From contig CATLDC010000004.1 in the NCBI GenBank assembly GCA_949902595.1, positions 1 to 64,000 on the forward strand: 64,000 nucleotides of DNA. The letters run 5' to 3'. The number at the start of each line of letters is the position of its first letter. Positions within the stretch are counted from its first letter, which is position 1. The notes beneath the pieces were generated by a model. That model was not told the origin of the DNA and made no database searches. It saw only the letters and a program-made list of their open reading frames with translations. A program made the translations under genes and the position numbers. Shown here piece after piece: positions 1 through 8,910 of the stretch. The DNA comes from an uncultured Candidatus Melainabacteria bacterium (GTDB taxonomy: Bacteria; Cyanobacteriota; Vampirovibrionia; Gastranaerophilales; Gastranaerophilaceae).

Positions 1-127
1 TGTATACCTGGTCGGACTGTGTCGCTAGCTGTATCTTCGCGTTCTGGATGGATTGCGCTTGATACTCGACATCATGCATTCTTGCTGTGATTGTGAGCAG
101 GCGGGCCTGCGATGCTGCCATTCCCAT
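1..127 (-). CDS. N-terminal part of a GMAASQAR-family protein, cut by the window edge
   Basis: An open frame starts at ATG 127 and runs off the left end, giving 42 codons. The start is supported by an AAAGGA Shine-Dalgarno sequence about 7 nt upstream. The product begins MGMAASQARLLTITAR and continues as a predicted amphipathic helix rich in Q, A and I. The same opening (MGMAASQARYLALTAR, followed by a similar E/Q/N-rich helix) is found in the gene at 3591-4898, so the two are paralogues. There is no signal peptide. The gene lies directly behind a near-perfect sigma-28 promoter (161-188). The function is unknown; co-control with flagellar-type genes is inferred from the promoter. Confidence 0.8.
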   Translation of the reverse strand, partial: MGMAASQARLLTITARMHDVEYQAQSIQNAKIQLATQSDQVY

Positions 128-160
128 GTGTGTGCGTCCTTTTTGTCCCTTGTACTAGTG

Positions 161-211
161 TTATCGGCACAAGTGGGCAAAAACTTTAGGGGCTGGGGGA
201 AAATTGTTACA
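161..211 (-). promoter_or_regulatory. Sigma-28-type promoter with upstream TGTAACA box
   Basis: On the minus strand, TGTAACA (205-211) is followed after 16 nt by TAAAGTTT (181-188), then 12 nt, then GCCGATAA (161-168). The last two boxes match the E. coli FliA consensus exactly; the spacer is one nt longer than the usual 11. ACTAGTAC, seen downstream of sister promoters, follows the -10. It faces the left-edge gene starting at 127. Confidence 0.85.
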
Positions 212-216
212 TTTCG

Positions 217-1497
217 TTACACTAGTTGGTTAAATAATGCTTCAAATTCAGGGAAAGAGATTTCTGTCCATTCAAATCCGTTTATCACGATTTCTTTTTC
301 TGCAATAAGCCCTGCAACAAAGAAACTCATTGCCAGCCTGTGGTCGTGATAGGTTTCAAGCTCTGCACCGCCCTGAATATGGGTCTTTCCACGAACAATA
401 AACCCGTCAGCAGTCTCTGTGATATCTATTCCGATTTTTGTTAGCTCTGATACAAGGCATTTGATTCTGTCAGATTCTTTGTTTCTCAAATCTTCTGCGT
501 TACGCACAATCGTTTCGCCTTCTGCCTGCGAAGCAAGCACCGCAATGACTGGTAGCTCGTCAATTAGTCGCGGAATGTCATTTCCTTCAATCTCGCAACT
601 TGTAAGGTTTTCTGTGTACAGAACTCTTATGTCTCCGACTTTTTCTCCTGAAATTGTTGTTTCGTTAAGAATCTCAATATTTCCGCCCATTCTTTTTACA
701 ACATCAATGATTCCTGCGCGGGTCGGGTTGAGCCCAACATTTTTTATCACAAAGTCAGAGCCTTCAACAATGAGCCCCATAACAATGAAGAATGCAGCAG
801 ATGAGATATCTCCGACCACATCAATGTCTCTGGCTGTGAGCGCGCCTTTTTGGACTGTAACGCTCGTGTTGTTTACAGTTAAATCAGCGCCCAGATAGTC
901 TAGCATTAGTTCTGTATGGTTTCTGGAAACATAAGGCTCTGTTACAGTTGTTTTTCCTTCTGCATTCAAGCCGGCAAGAAGGAGGCAGGATTTGACCTGC
1001 GCGCTTGCAATCTTTGAGGTGTAATCAATTCCTGTAAGGTTTCTTCCGCGAATGATAAGCGGGGCGTGGCCTTCTATTGATTCGATTTTTGCGCCCATCT
1101 GGGTAAGAGGCTCAATTATGCGCTTCATCGGGCGCCTTGAGAGGCTCGCATCTCCGATTAGGGTAGAAGAGAAGTTCTGTCCTGCAAGGATTCCGGATAC
1201 CAGGCGCATTGTTGTGCCGGAGTTTCCGCATGGATAAACGCCTGTGAAGTTCGGGGTTAGTTTCCCGTTTGAAGCTATTTTCAAAGTTTTGTTATCAAGA
1301 AATTCAATATCAACGCCCAGTTCTTTGAACAACTTCAGGGTTGAATGGCAATCAGCACCGCTTGAGAAATTTCTTACGGTGCATTCCCCGTTTGCAATAG
1401 AAGAGAACATAACAGCGCGGTGCGAAATTGATTTATCAGAAGGGATGGTGATTTCGCCTTTTAATGATGTTTCAACTTTTTTTACTTTTTTAATCAT
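217..1497 (-). CDS. aroA: 3-phosphoshikimate 1-carboxyvinyltransferase (EPSP synthase)
   Basis: A 426-aa cytoplasmic enzyme that joins PEP to shikimate-3-phosphate in the sixth step of the shikimate pathway. The length is typical for the family. Visible signatures are the N-terminal [10 protein letters not shown], the PEP-site stretch GNSGTTMRL near residue 90, [10 protein letters not shown], and the late [17 protein letters not shown] and DHRLAMSF. Its ATG overlaps the kdsA stop by 4 nt (ATGA), which suggests translational coupling. It is last in a run with kdsA and an activase gene. No clear terminator is seen before the promoter at 161-211. Confidence 0.96.
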   Translation of the reverse strand: MIKKVKKVETSLKGEITIPSDKSISHRAVMFSSIANGECTVRNFSSGADCHSTLKLFKELGVDIEFLDNKTLKIASNGKLTPNFTGVYPCGNSGTTMRLVSGILAGQNFSSTLIGDASLSRRPMKRIIEPLTQMGAKIESIEGHAPLIIRGRNLTGIDYTSKIASAQVKSCLLLAGLNAEGKTTVTEPYVSRNHTELMLDYLGADLTVNNTSVTVQKGALTARDIDVVGDISSAAFFIVMGLIVEGSDFVIKNVGLNPTRAGIIDVVKRMGGNIEILNETTISGEKVGDIRVLYTENLTSCEIEGNDIPRLIDELPVIAVLASQAEGETIVRNAEDLRNKESDRIKCLVSELTKIGIDITETADGFIVRGKTHIQGGAELETYHDHRLAMSFFVAGLIAEKEIVINGFEWTEISFPEFEALFNQLV

Positions 1498-2300
1498 CTT
1501 ACAATCTCAAAAATCGCTTTACATTTTTCAAAAACTTGCTCTGCATCCTTAAGCGCAAGCATGTTAGGCCCGTCGCACAGTGCACAATCCGGATTTGGGT
1601 GTACTTCAAAGAAGAGGACATCTGCTCCTGCAGCCATGGCTGCATTTGCAAGCGTAGGAACAAACCTTCTGTCACCGCCAGTGGAGTCTCCGTTTGAGCC
1701 CGGCATCTGGACGCTGTGGGTCGCGTCAAATACAACAGGATAGCCAAATTCTTTCATGATAGGGATTGCGCGATAGTCAACAACAAGGTTGTTGTAGCCG
1801 AATGTCACGCCCCTGTCTGTAAGCATAATATTCTTGTTTCCGCTCTCTTCGACTTTTTTTACAAGTGATTTCATCTGCTGCGGAGCCAAAAACTGGCCTT
1901 TTTTGATATTAACAATCTTACCTGTTTTCGCTGCTGCTACGAGCAAATCAGTCTGTCTGCAAAGAAACGCCGGTATTTGAATAATGTCAGCAACTTCTGC
2001 AACAACCGCTGCCTGTTCCGGAAGGTGGATATCTGTAACAATCGGAAGTTCAAATTCTTTTTTGATTTGCGCAAGCATTTCAAGCCCTTTTTCCATACCA
2101 ACTCCGCGGTATGAGGTTATTGAAGAGCGGTTTGCTTTGTCAAAAGATGATTTGAAAACATAGTTAATGCCGAGCTTCTCGCAAGTTTTTTTCAACCCTT
2201 CTGCGGTTTGCTTAAGAATGTCCATTGTCTCAATCGCGCAAGGCCCCGCAAGGATAGTAAGTTTGTCGTTTCCGATTTCAAAGTTTTTAAGTTTTAGCAT
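1494..2300 (-). CDS. kdsA: 3-deoxy-8-phosphooctulonate synthase (KDO-8-P synthase)
   Basis: Condenses arabinose-5-phosphate with PEP to make KDO-8-P for the LPS inner core, so the cell is expected to make KDO-type LPS. Start ATG 2300 is preferred over the in-frame ATG at 2315 because a GGGGGG Shine-Dalgarno sequence sits just upstream; this gives 268 aa. Motifs include AGPCAIET near the N-terminus, [22 protein letters not shown] and GGDRRFV. A Cys in AGPCAIE (Asn in the E. coli enzyme) is the mark of the metal-dependent class. The stop overlaps the start of aroA. Confidence 0.95.
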   Translation of the reverse strand: MLKLKNFEIGNDKLTILAGPCAIETMDILKQTAEGLKKTCEKLGINYVFKSSFDKANRSSITSYRGVGMEKGLEMLAQIKKEFELPIVTDIHLPEQAAVVAEVADIIQIPAFLCRQTDLLVAAAKTGKIVNIKKGQFLAPQQMKSLVKKVEESGNKNIMLTDRGVTFGYNNLVVDYRAIPIMKEFGYPVVFDATHSVQMPGSNGDSTGGDRRFVPTLANAAMAAGADVLFFEVHPNPDCALCDGPNMLALKDAEQVFEKCKAIFEIVR

Positions 2301-2354
2301 GATTACCCCCCACATTCTCTCCTTAGAGAGGGAATGCGCCCTAAGAAAAAGTAA

Positions 2355-3359
2355 CTAGTTGATGTCCCAACGACCGCATGTACCGCCCCAGCGAGCGATG
2401 ATGTTGCCTTTGATGTCTCCGATTTTTTCAACGTGTCCAACAGGTTCTGCGCCTTCAAGGATTGTGATAACTTCGCAGTTGTTAGAGCAGCCTGTGCACT
2501 GACATGTTACGGATTGGAAATTCATGTTCCCGACTTCCCAGCCCTTGAACTTGGTCGGCACTTCTGTGTACTGGTGGTTTTCCATTGCAAGAAGCGCTGC
2601 ACCGATTGCACCCATTGTCTGGTGGTTTTCCGGAACAACGATTTTTGTGTTCAAAGCTTCTTCAAACGCCTTAACCATGCCGGAGTTTGTAGCCACGCCG
2701 CCCTGGAAAGACACTGTTGGCAGAAGCTCTTTGCCTAATGCAAGGTTCGAAAGATAATTTCTAACAAGCGCCTGACAAAGCCCGTAAAGCAAATCTTCTA
2801 CCGGATACCCGAGCTGCTGCTTGTGGATTAAGTCACTTTCTGCAAACACGCCGCAACGTCCCGCAATACGCGCAGGGTTTTCTGAACGGAGCGCTGTTTC
2901 GCCGAATTTTTCGATTGGAACATTTAACCTTTGAGCCTGATGGTCAAGGAAACTTCCTGTGCCGGCTGCGCAAACAGTGTTCATTGCAAAGTCTGTGACA
3001 ATCCCGTCGCGGAGTATGATAATTTTACTGTCCTGTCCGCCGATTTCGAGAATCGTCTGAACTCCAGGTATGTTTGTGCTTGCAGCAACCGCGTGGGCAG
3101 TGATTTCGTTTTTTACAACATCAGCCCCGACAAGAGCGCCGGCAAGATTTCTGCCTGAACCGGTTGTGCCGACTCCGTTTACATTATAATCGCATAGTGC
3201 TTGAGAAATAATCTGTTTTAAGCCATTTTGCACCGCATCTACCGGCTTCCCGGCTGTTTTGAGCATGTATGAATCAACATACTTTCCTTTTTCATCTACA
3301 AGCGCTAATTTTGTCGTTACTGAACCAACGTCTATTCCTAAATATACATCTAAACTCAT
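2355..3359 (-). CDS. Acyl-CoA dehydratase activase-like ATPase (BadF/BadG/BcrA/BcrD family)
   Basis: A 334-aa ASKHA-fold ATPase. The phosphate-binding motif GIDVGSVTTK is at residue 8. Both cysteines that hold the bridging 4Fe-4S cluster in HgdC-type activases are present (NTVCAAGTGSF and GRCGVFAESD). Known members drive ATP-dependent electron transfer into 2-hydroxyacyl-CoA dehydratases or benzoyl-CoA reductases. The C-terminal tail adds a Cys cluster (CQCTGCSNNC, later GTCGRW), possibly a second metal site. No dehydratase subunit is encoded nearby, so the partner is unknown. The gene is 54 nt upstream of kdsA on the same strand. Confidence 0.85.
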   Translation of the reverse strand: MSLDVYLGIDVGSVTTKLALVDEKGKYVDSYMLKTAGKPVDAVQNGLKQIISQALCDYNVNGVGTTGSGRNLAGALVGADVVKNEITAHAVAASTNIPGVQTILEIGGQDSKIIILRDGIVTDFAMNTVCAAGTGSFLDHQAQRLNVPIEKFGETALRSENPARIAGRCGVFAESDLIHKQQLGYPVEDLLYGLCQALVRNYLSNLALGKELLPTVSFQGGVATNSGMVKAFEEALNTKIVVPENHQTMGAIGAALLAMENHQYTEVPTKFKGWEVGNMNFQSVTCQCTGCSNNCEVITILEGAEPVGHVEKIGDIKGNIIARWGGTCGRWDIN

Positions 3360-3590
3360 CTTTTACCTTCTTCCCTGTGTAAGTAGATTTATTATAACAC
3401 AAAGAAAAGCAGCTGGGAAGTTAGCCAGCTAAGCAGCTGGGATGGCAGCCCCTCGCTCTTTCGGGGGCTATTCCTAAGGAGAGTGAATGGGTTAGCCCGG
3501 CTTGTTGTCCCGCCATTGAGGCAGACTTGTAGTACCAAAACAAACTTGTAATATTCACAATTGTCTGCCGACCAAATATATTTACCCCCA
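3360..3590. repeat. Intergenic repeat region, diverged third copy of the 97-bp repeat
   Basis: No gene is seen. Bases 3511-3575 resemble the tandem repeats at 21346-21550 (gaGGCAGAC ... cacaattGTCTGCCgacc). The outer stem arms differ from those copies in a compensating way. Bases 3405-3445 carry two copies of an agCAGCTGGGA motif also present near 37975 and 60415. A GC-rich hairpin AGCCCC/GGGGCT lies at 3447-3469. A TATAAT-like box at 3391-3396 (minus) may serve the activase gene. Confidence 0.55.
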
Positions 3591-4898
3591 TCAGTCGCTG
3601 AATGTTTTGAATGTTTTTTCGACGTTGTCTTTGATGACTTTCTTGACGGCGTCCATTTCGGTTGCGAGCGCGTTTTGCTCTGTGTCAAGCTGCTTTAGAC
3701 GAAGCTCAAGGGTTCGGTCTTCCTGCTGGATGATTGAAGTCTTTGCGTTGATGTCAGCAATTGTCTTCTCGTACTGCTGAATCTTGTAATTATACTCATT
3801 CATCGCATCCTGATACGCGTCCTCGTCAGTTACTGACTCGACGTTGAGCGAGTAGACAACACTGTCGTCGTCAAATTTTACTGACGTAAACCTTCCGTTG
3901 CTGTCTGTTTCCAAAAGCGCGTGGTTTGTTTCCTCAATTTTTGTTTTCACATACGATGCGTTGTAGTAAGCAAGCTTCTCCTGAATGTCAATCGGCTTAT
4001 CGTAATTGTACTGGGTCTGCATGCTGTTGTATAAGTCTTTCTCAGTGGTGAAATAAGTCTTGCCCTGCATGTCAAAAGTGTAAATCCCCTTGCCTTCATA
4101 AACAAGGTTACCGTCGTTGTCAAAACTCAAATAATCCTTCATCGAAGAATCAGAACAGTCCTTCAAGATTTGCGCAAGCTCCGCTGCCTGATCCTTTGTA
4201 AACTCTGTGAGCTCAGTCAACTTTGAATTTCCGACATACGACGGAACGTAAACCGTTGAATAATCCTTGGGCTCGGCAATTTCGTCCTCTAAAAAGAAAT
4301 GCCATGTCCCGTTTGAATCCTGATACCCGTATACTCCGTCAGTTGTAAGCACACCGTCTGCCTGTGCCATTCCCTTTGCTGTTTCAAAATCACGGAGCGC
4401 ATTCTCAAGCTTGGTGTCTGTCTCAACATTCTTTAAAGAGTTGTATGTGTATTGAGACCCGTCTTTTAGAGTGATAACACAGGTTCCGTCAGCTTTGTTA
4501 AGACTGATTTCCTGAATCTCGTCTTTCAGGTCAACTTCCTGAACCTCGCCCTTTGTTTGAACCTGCGGATTCTCGAGTAGTTTCTTTGAACCGGTGTAAA
4601 TATTTGCGTAATAGTAGTGGTTTACGATGTAGTTGTAATCAGGGTCTGCTGATGACAACTGCTGCCAGTCACTAAGCACTGATTCGTTTTCACCGTCTGT
4701 GTATGAGTATTGCAGCTCGGTGTAGTCTGTTGTTTTAGGAGCATTCGGTACTTCTAAGCCAAGAAGACGGTTAAACAAATTCGCACTCTGATTCGCGAGC
4801 GCTGTTCTAGCCTGGTTAATCTGCTGCCCTTCCCATTCTGTATTGGTCTTTCTAGCGGTGAGGGCTAAATATCTTGCCTGTGAAGCTGCCATTCCCAT
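3591..4898 (-). CDS. Unknown GMAASQAR-family protein with C-terminal coiled coil
   Basis: A 435-aa protein of unknown function. The start is ATG 4898, chosen because AGGAG sits 8 nt upstream; the longer frame to 4964 has no such signal. The N-terminus MGMAASQARYLALTAR matches the left-edge gene and is followed by a Q/N/A-rich helix. The middle is polar and probably beta-rich (many Y, D, T). The last 80 residues form a predicted coiled coil (repeats of IQQYEK, LELRLKQLDTEQ, EMDAVKKVI). The helix - soluble middle - helix layout recalls axial flagellar proteins, but no sequence match is claimed. There is no signal peptide. A degenerate sigma-28-like promoter lies upstream. Confidence 0.85.
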   Translation of the reverse strand: MGMAASQARYLALTARKTNTEWEGQQINQARTALANQSANLFNRLLGLEVPNAPKTTDYTELQYSYTDGENESVLSDWQQLSSADPDYNYIVNHYYYANIYTGSKKLLENPQVQTKGEVQEVDLKDEIQEISLNKADGTCVITLKDGSQYTYNSLKNVETDTKLENALRDFETAKGMAQADGVLTTDGVYGYQDSNGTWHFFLEDEIAEPKDYSTVYVPSYVGNSKLTELTEFTKDQAAELAQILKDCSDSSMKDYLSFDNDGNLVYEGKGIYTFDMQGKTYFTTEKDLYNSMQTQYNYDKPIDIQEKLAYYNASYVKTKIEETNHALLETDSNGRFTSVKFDDDSVVYSLNVESVTDEDAYQDAMNEYNYKIQQYEKTIADINAKTSIIQQEDRTLELRLKQLDTEQNALATEMDAVKKVIKDNVEKTFKTFSD

Positions 4899-4954
4899 AG
4901 CGGAATCTCCTATTTTTATTTGTTTTAATGCAATTTTTCGTAAAGTCAACATGA

Positions 4955-5007
4955 AAAACGGCAAAACAAGCGGTTTACTTTAACTAATGGGAGAAAAATC
5001 GTTTACA
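4955..5007 (-). promoter_or_regulatory. Degenerate sigma-28-like promoter
   Basis: On the minus strand: TGTAAAC (5001-5007), 18 nt, TAAAGTAA (4975-4982), 12 nt, GCCGTTTT (4955-4962). The boxes match the series seen at 161, 8844, 12091, 29677 and 48317, but spacing and bases are relaxed. It faces the gene starting at 4898. Confidence 0.5.
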
Positions 5008-5029
5008 TAATGTATTTTGATGCTAAAAT
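5002..5029 (+). promoter_or_regulatory. Sigma-70-type promoter
   Basis: TTTACA (5002-5007), 16 nt, TAAAAT (5024-5029), upstream of the gene at 5053. It overlaps the divergent sigma-28-like promoter on the other strand. Confidence 0.5.
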
Positions 5030-5052
5030 AGTTTTATTAAGGGGTATCACAA

Positions 5053-5757
5053 ATGAATATAACACCAGTTAACAACAGTCAACCGTCTTTTAACGGTTAT
5101 GTGGACAAATCTGTAACAAAAGTTATTGACCGCGCATTCAAAAATACTTGCGACGAGTACATAAAAACAGCCAGCAATGTCGGACAAGAAATCAATCTCG
5201 AAACAATCCAGTCTTTGAAAGGTCTGACAGAGACTATCAAGAAGAAATTGGCTTTGGTTATGTCAAAAATGCACAAAAATACAGCGCTGGTACTTAGGGA
5301 TGAAGCCTGGTTATGGCATGATATAGCCTTTATCAATGAGATTTCCAGGACTCCTCAAACTATGGAGCTGCCATTGAGAGAGGGAGTAATTTCAACAGGG
5401 GCTTATAAAAGTGGAATCAATTATGCAGAGCTCAACAGCAAAGACTTGATGGATATGAACGATTTCGCAACGAAAATGATTGACGAAGTTGATCCTGCTC
5501 AGATAGACAAAAATTTTATGAAATACAAACAGAATGAGATTATGGAAAATGCCGGTAATGTTTCTCTTTTGGGAAGATTTAAAACAAGCAGACAGCTGAA
5601 GAAACTAATACAGTTCATGTCTGAAATCGGCGTGGAAAAAGAACTACAAGACACCTTCAAAAATGAAGTCGGGTTGGTTCAAAATTCTGCGAGGATGCGC
5701 GAGTCATTCATAAAACTAAATCAGAAAATAGTTGACTCTGTTTCAAAAGGGAAGTAA
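5053..5757 (+). CDS. Unknown helical protein with FxG-type N-terminal leader
   Basis: A 234-aa protein without a recognised domain. An AGGGG Shine-Dalgarno sequence lies 8 nt before ATG 5053. It opens MNITPVNNSQPSFNGY, a short polar stretch ending in F-x-G. Similar leaders open the proteins at 53940 (GFKGY) and 58854 (AFHGL). The remainder is predicted mostly alpha-helical, charged and soluble (runs such as LKGLTETIKKKLALVMSKM and TSRQLKKLIQFMSEIG). No signal peptide or membrane segment is seen. It stands alone between a divergent gene and the GH38 gene. Confidence 0.8.
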   Translation: MNITPVNNSQPSFNGYVDKSVTKVIDRAFKNTCDEYIKTASNVGQEINLETIQSLKGLTETIKKKLALVMSKMHKNTALVLRDEAWLWHDIAFINEISRTPQTMELPLREGVISTGAYKSGINYAELNSKDLMDMNDFATKMIDEVDPAQIDKNFMKYKQNEIMENAGNVSLLGRFKTSRQLKKLIQFMSEIGVEKELQDTFKNEVGLVQNSARMRESFIKLNQKIVDSVSKGK

Positions 5758-5799
5758 TACAAGTTGTTTCAACAAGCTTTTTGATGTATTATAAAACTT

Positions 5800-7902
5800 A
5801 TGAGAAAACAAGTTATTGCTTATTTGCACACCCATTGGGATAGAGAGTGGTACAGAGAGTTTGAAATCTTTAGAATGCGGCTTTTGAGAGTGTTTGATAA
5901 TGTTCTTGAAATGCTCTCTAAAAACAAAATTCCCTGCTTCTATTTTGACGGCCAGGTGAGCGCACTCGAAGACTACCTTGAAATGCGGCCGGAAAAAGAA
6001 GAACTTGTCTACTCACTAGTGAGACACAAAAGACTCTTTATCGGACCATTCTACTGCCTTGTGGACGAGTTTTTGACTGATAAAACCTGCTTTGAAAAAA
6101 ACCTTGAAATTGGGATAAAAACAGCGATGAAATTCGGCTGCACGGATTTTATCGGCTACCTCGCAGATACCTTCGGCCATAGCCAGAATGTTGTGGATGT
6201 CCTCCGTGATTTCGGGGTGGATAAATGTATGGTCTGGCGCGGGTGCGGTGATTTTCCGGCAGATTTCTCCTGGTGCGGAATGGATACCGTAAATCTTGTG
6301 CGCGGATATTTTAATGACGTTTTCTCAATAGATGCGCCTATTGAAAAGAAAGCCGAACTGCTTAAGAAAAATCTGGATATGATTGCAGAAAAATCCAAAG
6401 ACTGTATTCTGCTCCCCATAGGCGCTGACCACCTCGGAGTTGAGACAGATATTGATGAGCAGATTGAAGCCGTAAACGAGATTCTTAAAGAAGATTACTA
6501 CATAAAACTCGGCTCACCGTTTGATTATTTTAAATGCGCAGAGGCTAATTTCAAAGACTTTGAGTGGAACGACGAACTCAGAGACAACTCAAAAACATTC
6601 ACTTTGCAGGGCTGCTACTCGTCAAGGCTGGACTTGAAGGCGCTTAATGTCAAATGCTCCTATAAACTGGATTTGGCTACAAGATTTGCAAAATTCCATA
6701 ATGAAACAAGGTATGATAACCTGATTGAATACGCTTATAAAATGCTGCTTCAGAATCAGGCACACGACGGGATTTGCGGGTGCTCAACAGATGATGTACA
6801 CGCTGAAAACAAGATAAGATACAAAAAGATTCTGCAAATCGCTGAAACAATTATTGACGAACTCAAATTCGTTTACAAGTTTGATGAAAGAAAAATCTTA
6901 AACCTTTCAGGACAGGAATTTTCAGGCGTTGTCGAGTTTACAAGCTCCAAACCTGTTGAAGGATATGACAAAGCCGGTTCGCGCAAAGGGTTTGATAAGT
7001 ATCTTCTAACCGACACACAAAGGATTCCGGTCACAGAGGATTACACAAATATTTATACTTACATTACAGAAGTCGAGAACATAAAGCCTGACGAGATAGA
7101 GTATCTCATGCCTGCTATTACGCGCTCTGATTTGCGTATCAGTGAAAACTCAATGGAAAACTCAAACATAGAGCTCAAAATTATTGATAAGAAACTCTAT
7201 GTAAACGATGTGGCGATTTCTCTTGTGGATTTTGCAGACCTCGGTGACAGCTACAATAACGGTCCTGACGCGAAAGATTGCGGAAACACTTACAATGTTT
7301 TGAGGACAAAAATTGTTTTGAATACTCCGACAAGAGTCGCTTTGAGGGTTGATTTTGAAGGCGCATGGGATGTTATTCCTGCAACAATAAGCCTTGACAA
7401 GCATTCAACAAGCCTGAGGTTTGAATTTGACTGGGATAATTCTAAGAAAAACCACCTTCTAGAAGTCAAATTTGAGCTTAATAACCCGATTAGAGAAGTC
7501 TTTTCAGAAGACATGAACACGCTTATTAAAAGAAACTTCGAGCCTGATTATGATATAAGAAAAAATCTTCCGCAAACTCGCGGGCTGGAAGCCAGAACAA
7601 ACACTGCTCCGATGCAGCGCGGGCTTTTGATAGATGAGGAAGGGAACAACCTCGGGATTGTGACAGTTGGTCTGACCCAGTACGAAGTATTCCAAAACTC
7701 GCTCTATCTTCCGATTCTAAGGTCGACTGGAGTTATTTCAAACCCGTATAATCCGGCCAGAACAACGCCTGCCGGGCCTCCGATTGAGGTTGAAGATTTG
7801 CAGCAAATCGGGCGCAACAGAGCGGAGTTTTACGTGTTTTTCGGGAATGAAAACGCGTTCCGGGATGTTATAAATCAGGTTTATAGCTACGTAATTGTTT
7901 AA
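5800..7902 (+). CDS. Glycoside hydrolase family 38 alpha-mannosidase
   Basis: A 700-aa enzyme expected to release alpha-linked mannose, with no signal peptide and therefore probably cytoplasmic. Zinc ligands H12 and D14 lie in the opening HTHWDREWY. The probable nucleophile D123 is in YLADTFGHSQ, and the late metal-site motif HDGICGCSTDDVH is present near residue 325. The family layout is a seven-stranded catalytic barrel, a helical bundle and beta domains, and the length fits. No Shine-Dalgarno sequence is seen. TTGTTT (5764), 17 nt, TATTAT (5787-5792) lies only 7 nt before the ATG, so the mRNA may be leaderless. The stop overlaps the convergent gene's stop by 4 nt. Confidence 0.93.
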   Translation: MRKQVIAYLHTHWDREWYREFEIFRMRLLRVFDNVLEMLSKNKIPCFYFDGQVSALEDYLEMRPEKEELVYSLVRHKRLFIGPFYCLVDEFLTDKTCFEKNLEIGIKTAMKFGCTDFIGYLADTFGHSQNVVDVLRDFGVDKCMVWRGCGDFPADFSWCGMDTVNLVRGYFNDVFSIDAPIEKKAELLKKNLDMIAEKSKDCILLPIGADHLGVETDIDEQIEAVNEILKEDYYIKLGSPFDYFKCAEANFKDFEWNDELRDNSKTFTLQGCYSSRLDLKALNVKCSYKLDLATRFAKFHNETRYDNLIEYAYKMLLQNQAHDGICGCSTDDVHAENKIRYKKILQIAETIIDELKFVYKFDERKILNLSGQEFSGVVEFTSSKPVEGYDKAGSRKGFDKYLLTDTQRIPVTEDYTNIYTYITEVENIKPDEIEYLMPAITRSDLRISENSMENSNIELKIIDKKLYVNDVAISLVDFADLGDSYNNGPDAKDCGNTYNVLRTKIVLNTPTRVALRVDFEGAWDVIPATISLDKHSTSLRFEFDWDNSKKNHLLEVKFELNNPIREVFSEDMNTLIKRNFEPDYDIRKNLPQTRGLEARTNTAPMQRGLLIDEEGNNLGIVTVGLTQYEVFQNSLYLPILRSTGVISNPYNPARTTPAGPPIEVEDLQQIGRNRAEFYVFFGNENAFRDVINQVYSYVIV

Positions 7903-8819
7903 GCAATGTTAACATCAGACTTTTGAAGACTCATTTTCTGAAGTGCTTCTTTGCCGCCGCAAGCTATTATTGAATCTACAACGGCAGGAGCATATTCCTG
8001 AAATACGCTGTTGTAATTCTTTAAAGCATTTGTTACGGCCGCTTTTTGCTCCTCATCTGTTAATTTTATAGTTCCTGATTTTAAGTCTTCAATAGTTTTG
8101 ACTAGTCCGGTTTTCTTCATCCGTTTCACTGCTTCTGCATATTTCATCTGAAAACATAGCAACCCGACCTGTATTCCGAGTTCATCGTCTTTTGCACAAG
8201 CGTCACGAAGCTCTTCGCTAGAAGAGAATTTTTTTACAAGATTTCCTGTTGAATCTTTTAAGAAATTACCTTCTTCATCTTTTTTGTACATAATTTCATT
8301 CAAAAGTTTGCTGTCTAACTTTTCATACAAATCGTATCTTCCGCCGTTTGTATTGGAGAACATGTCTTTTGTTGTAATTCCCGTGACCTGCATAGGCCCT
8401 TTGCCGTTGACAGAATTTACATTGCGCTGGAATTTTGTTTCACGTCCTATAATAGCTGCAACAAAAGAAGGTGGCATGTCGGAAAGCTCTGCATTTCTTT
8501 TAACCAAATCTGTCCAGTACTCAATATCTTCTTTAGAAAAAGTCTTTCCAGTAAGCTTCATAGCCTTGATAACTTCGCTTTTAACCTTTTTTGTTTGTTC
8601 AGCTTCAACATCAAGCTCTTTTAGCTCCGGTAATTCAAATTCAGGCTTCCAGTCTGTTGCTAACTGCGAAATAGAGCGATTGAAAATCCCGATTTCGTCA
8701 AACTTTTCTGTTTTTTCAATGACTCCGTTGTGGTCAAAGTCACATAACTTTGCAATAACTGCTTTCATTCCGGTCAAGTCTTTTAAATAAATTTTGTCAG
8801 TCATAATCCATTTACTCAT
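7899..8819 (-). CDS. EF-hand plus lytic transglycosylase-like protein
   Basis: A 306-aa protein. Residues near 28-39 (DFDHNGVIEKTE) form a complete EF-hand calcium loop with D, D, N, G, I and E at positions 1, 3, 5, 6, 8 and 12. Near residue 120 an SLT-type motif appears: PPSFVAAIIGRETKF, with the probable catalytic Glu, then GPMQVT in place of the usual GLMQ. It should therefore cleave the glycan strands of peptidoglycan, possibly Ca-dependent. No Sec signal peptide is seen. A perfectly spaced sigma-28 promoter is directly upstream, as for flagellar muramidases. The start could be ATG 8819 or ATG 8804; neither has a strong Shine-Dalgarno sequence. Confidence 0.8.
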   Translation of the reverse strand: MSKWIMTDKIYLKDLTGMKAVIAKLCDFDHNGVIEKTEKFDEIGIFNRSISQLATDWKPEFELPELKELDVEAEQTKKVKSEVIKAMKLTGKTFSKEDIEYWTDLVKRNAELSDMPPSFVAAIIGRETKFQRNVNSVNGKGPMQVTGITTKDMFSNTNGGRYDLYEKLDSKLLNEIMYKKDEEGNFLKDSTGNLVKKFSSSEELRDACAKDDELGIQVGLLCFQMKYAEAVKRMKKTGLVKTIEDLKSGTIKLTDEEQKAAVTNALKNYNSVFQEYAPAVVDSIIACGGKEALQKMSLQKSDVNIA

Positions 8820-8843
8820 GATAAAAAATATCTTACATGATTA

Positions 8844-8893
8844 TTTACGGCAAGATTTAAAAAAACTTTAGGGTTTGGAGGATGTTTTTTACA
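8844..8893 (-). promoter_or_regulatory. Sigma-28-type promoter with upstream box
   Basis: On the minus strand: TGTAAAA (8887-8893), 16 nt, TAAAGTTT (8863-8870), 11 nt, GCCGTAAA (8844-8851). It faces the transglycosylase gene at 8819. Spacing is identical to that of the promoters at 12091, 29677 and 48317. Confidence 0.88.
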
Positions 8894-8910
8894 AAAATTT
8901 ACATTAATAA

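Noticed and set aside
53-349. 98-aa plus-strand frame at the left end
   Set aside because: Antisense to the GMAASQAR gene start, its promoter and the aroA 3' end.
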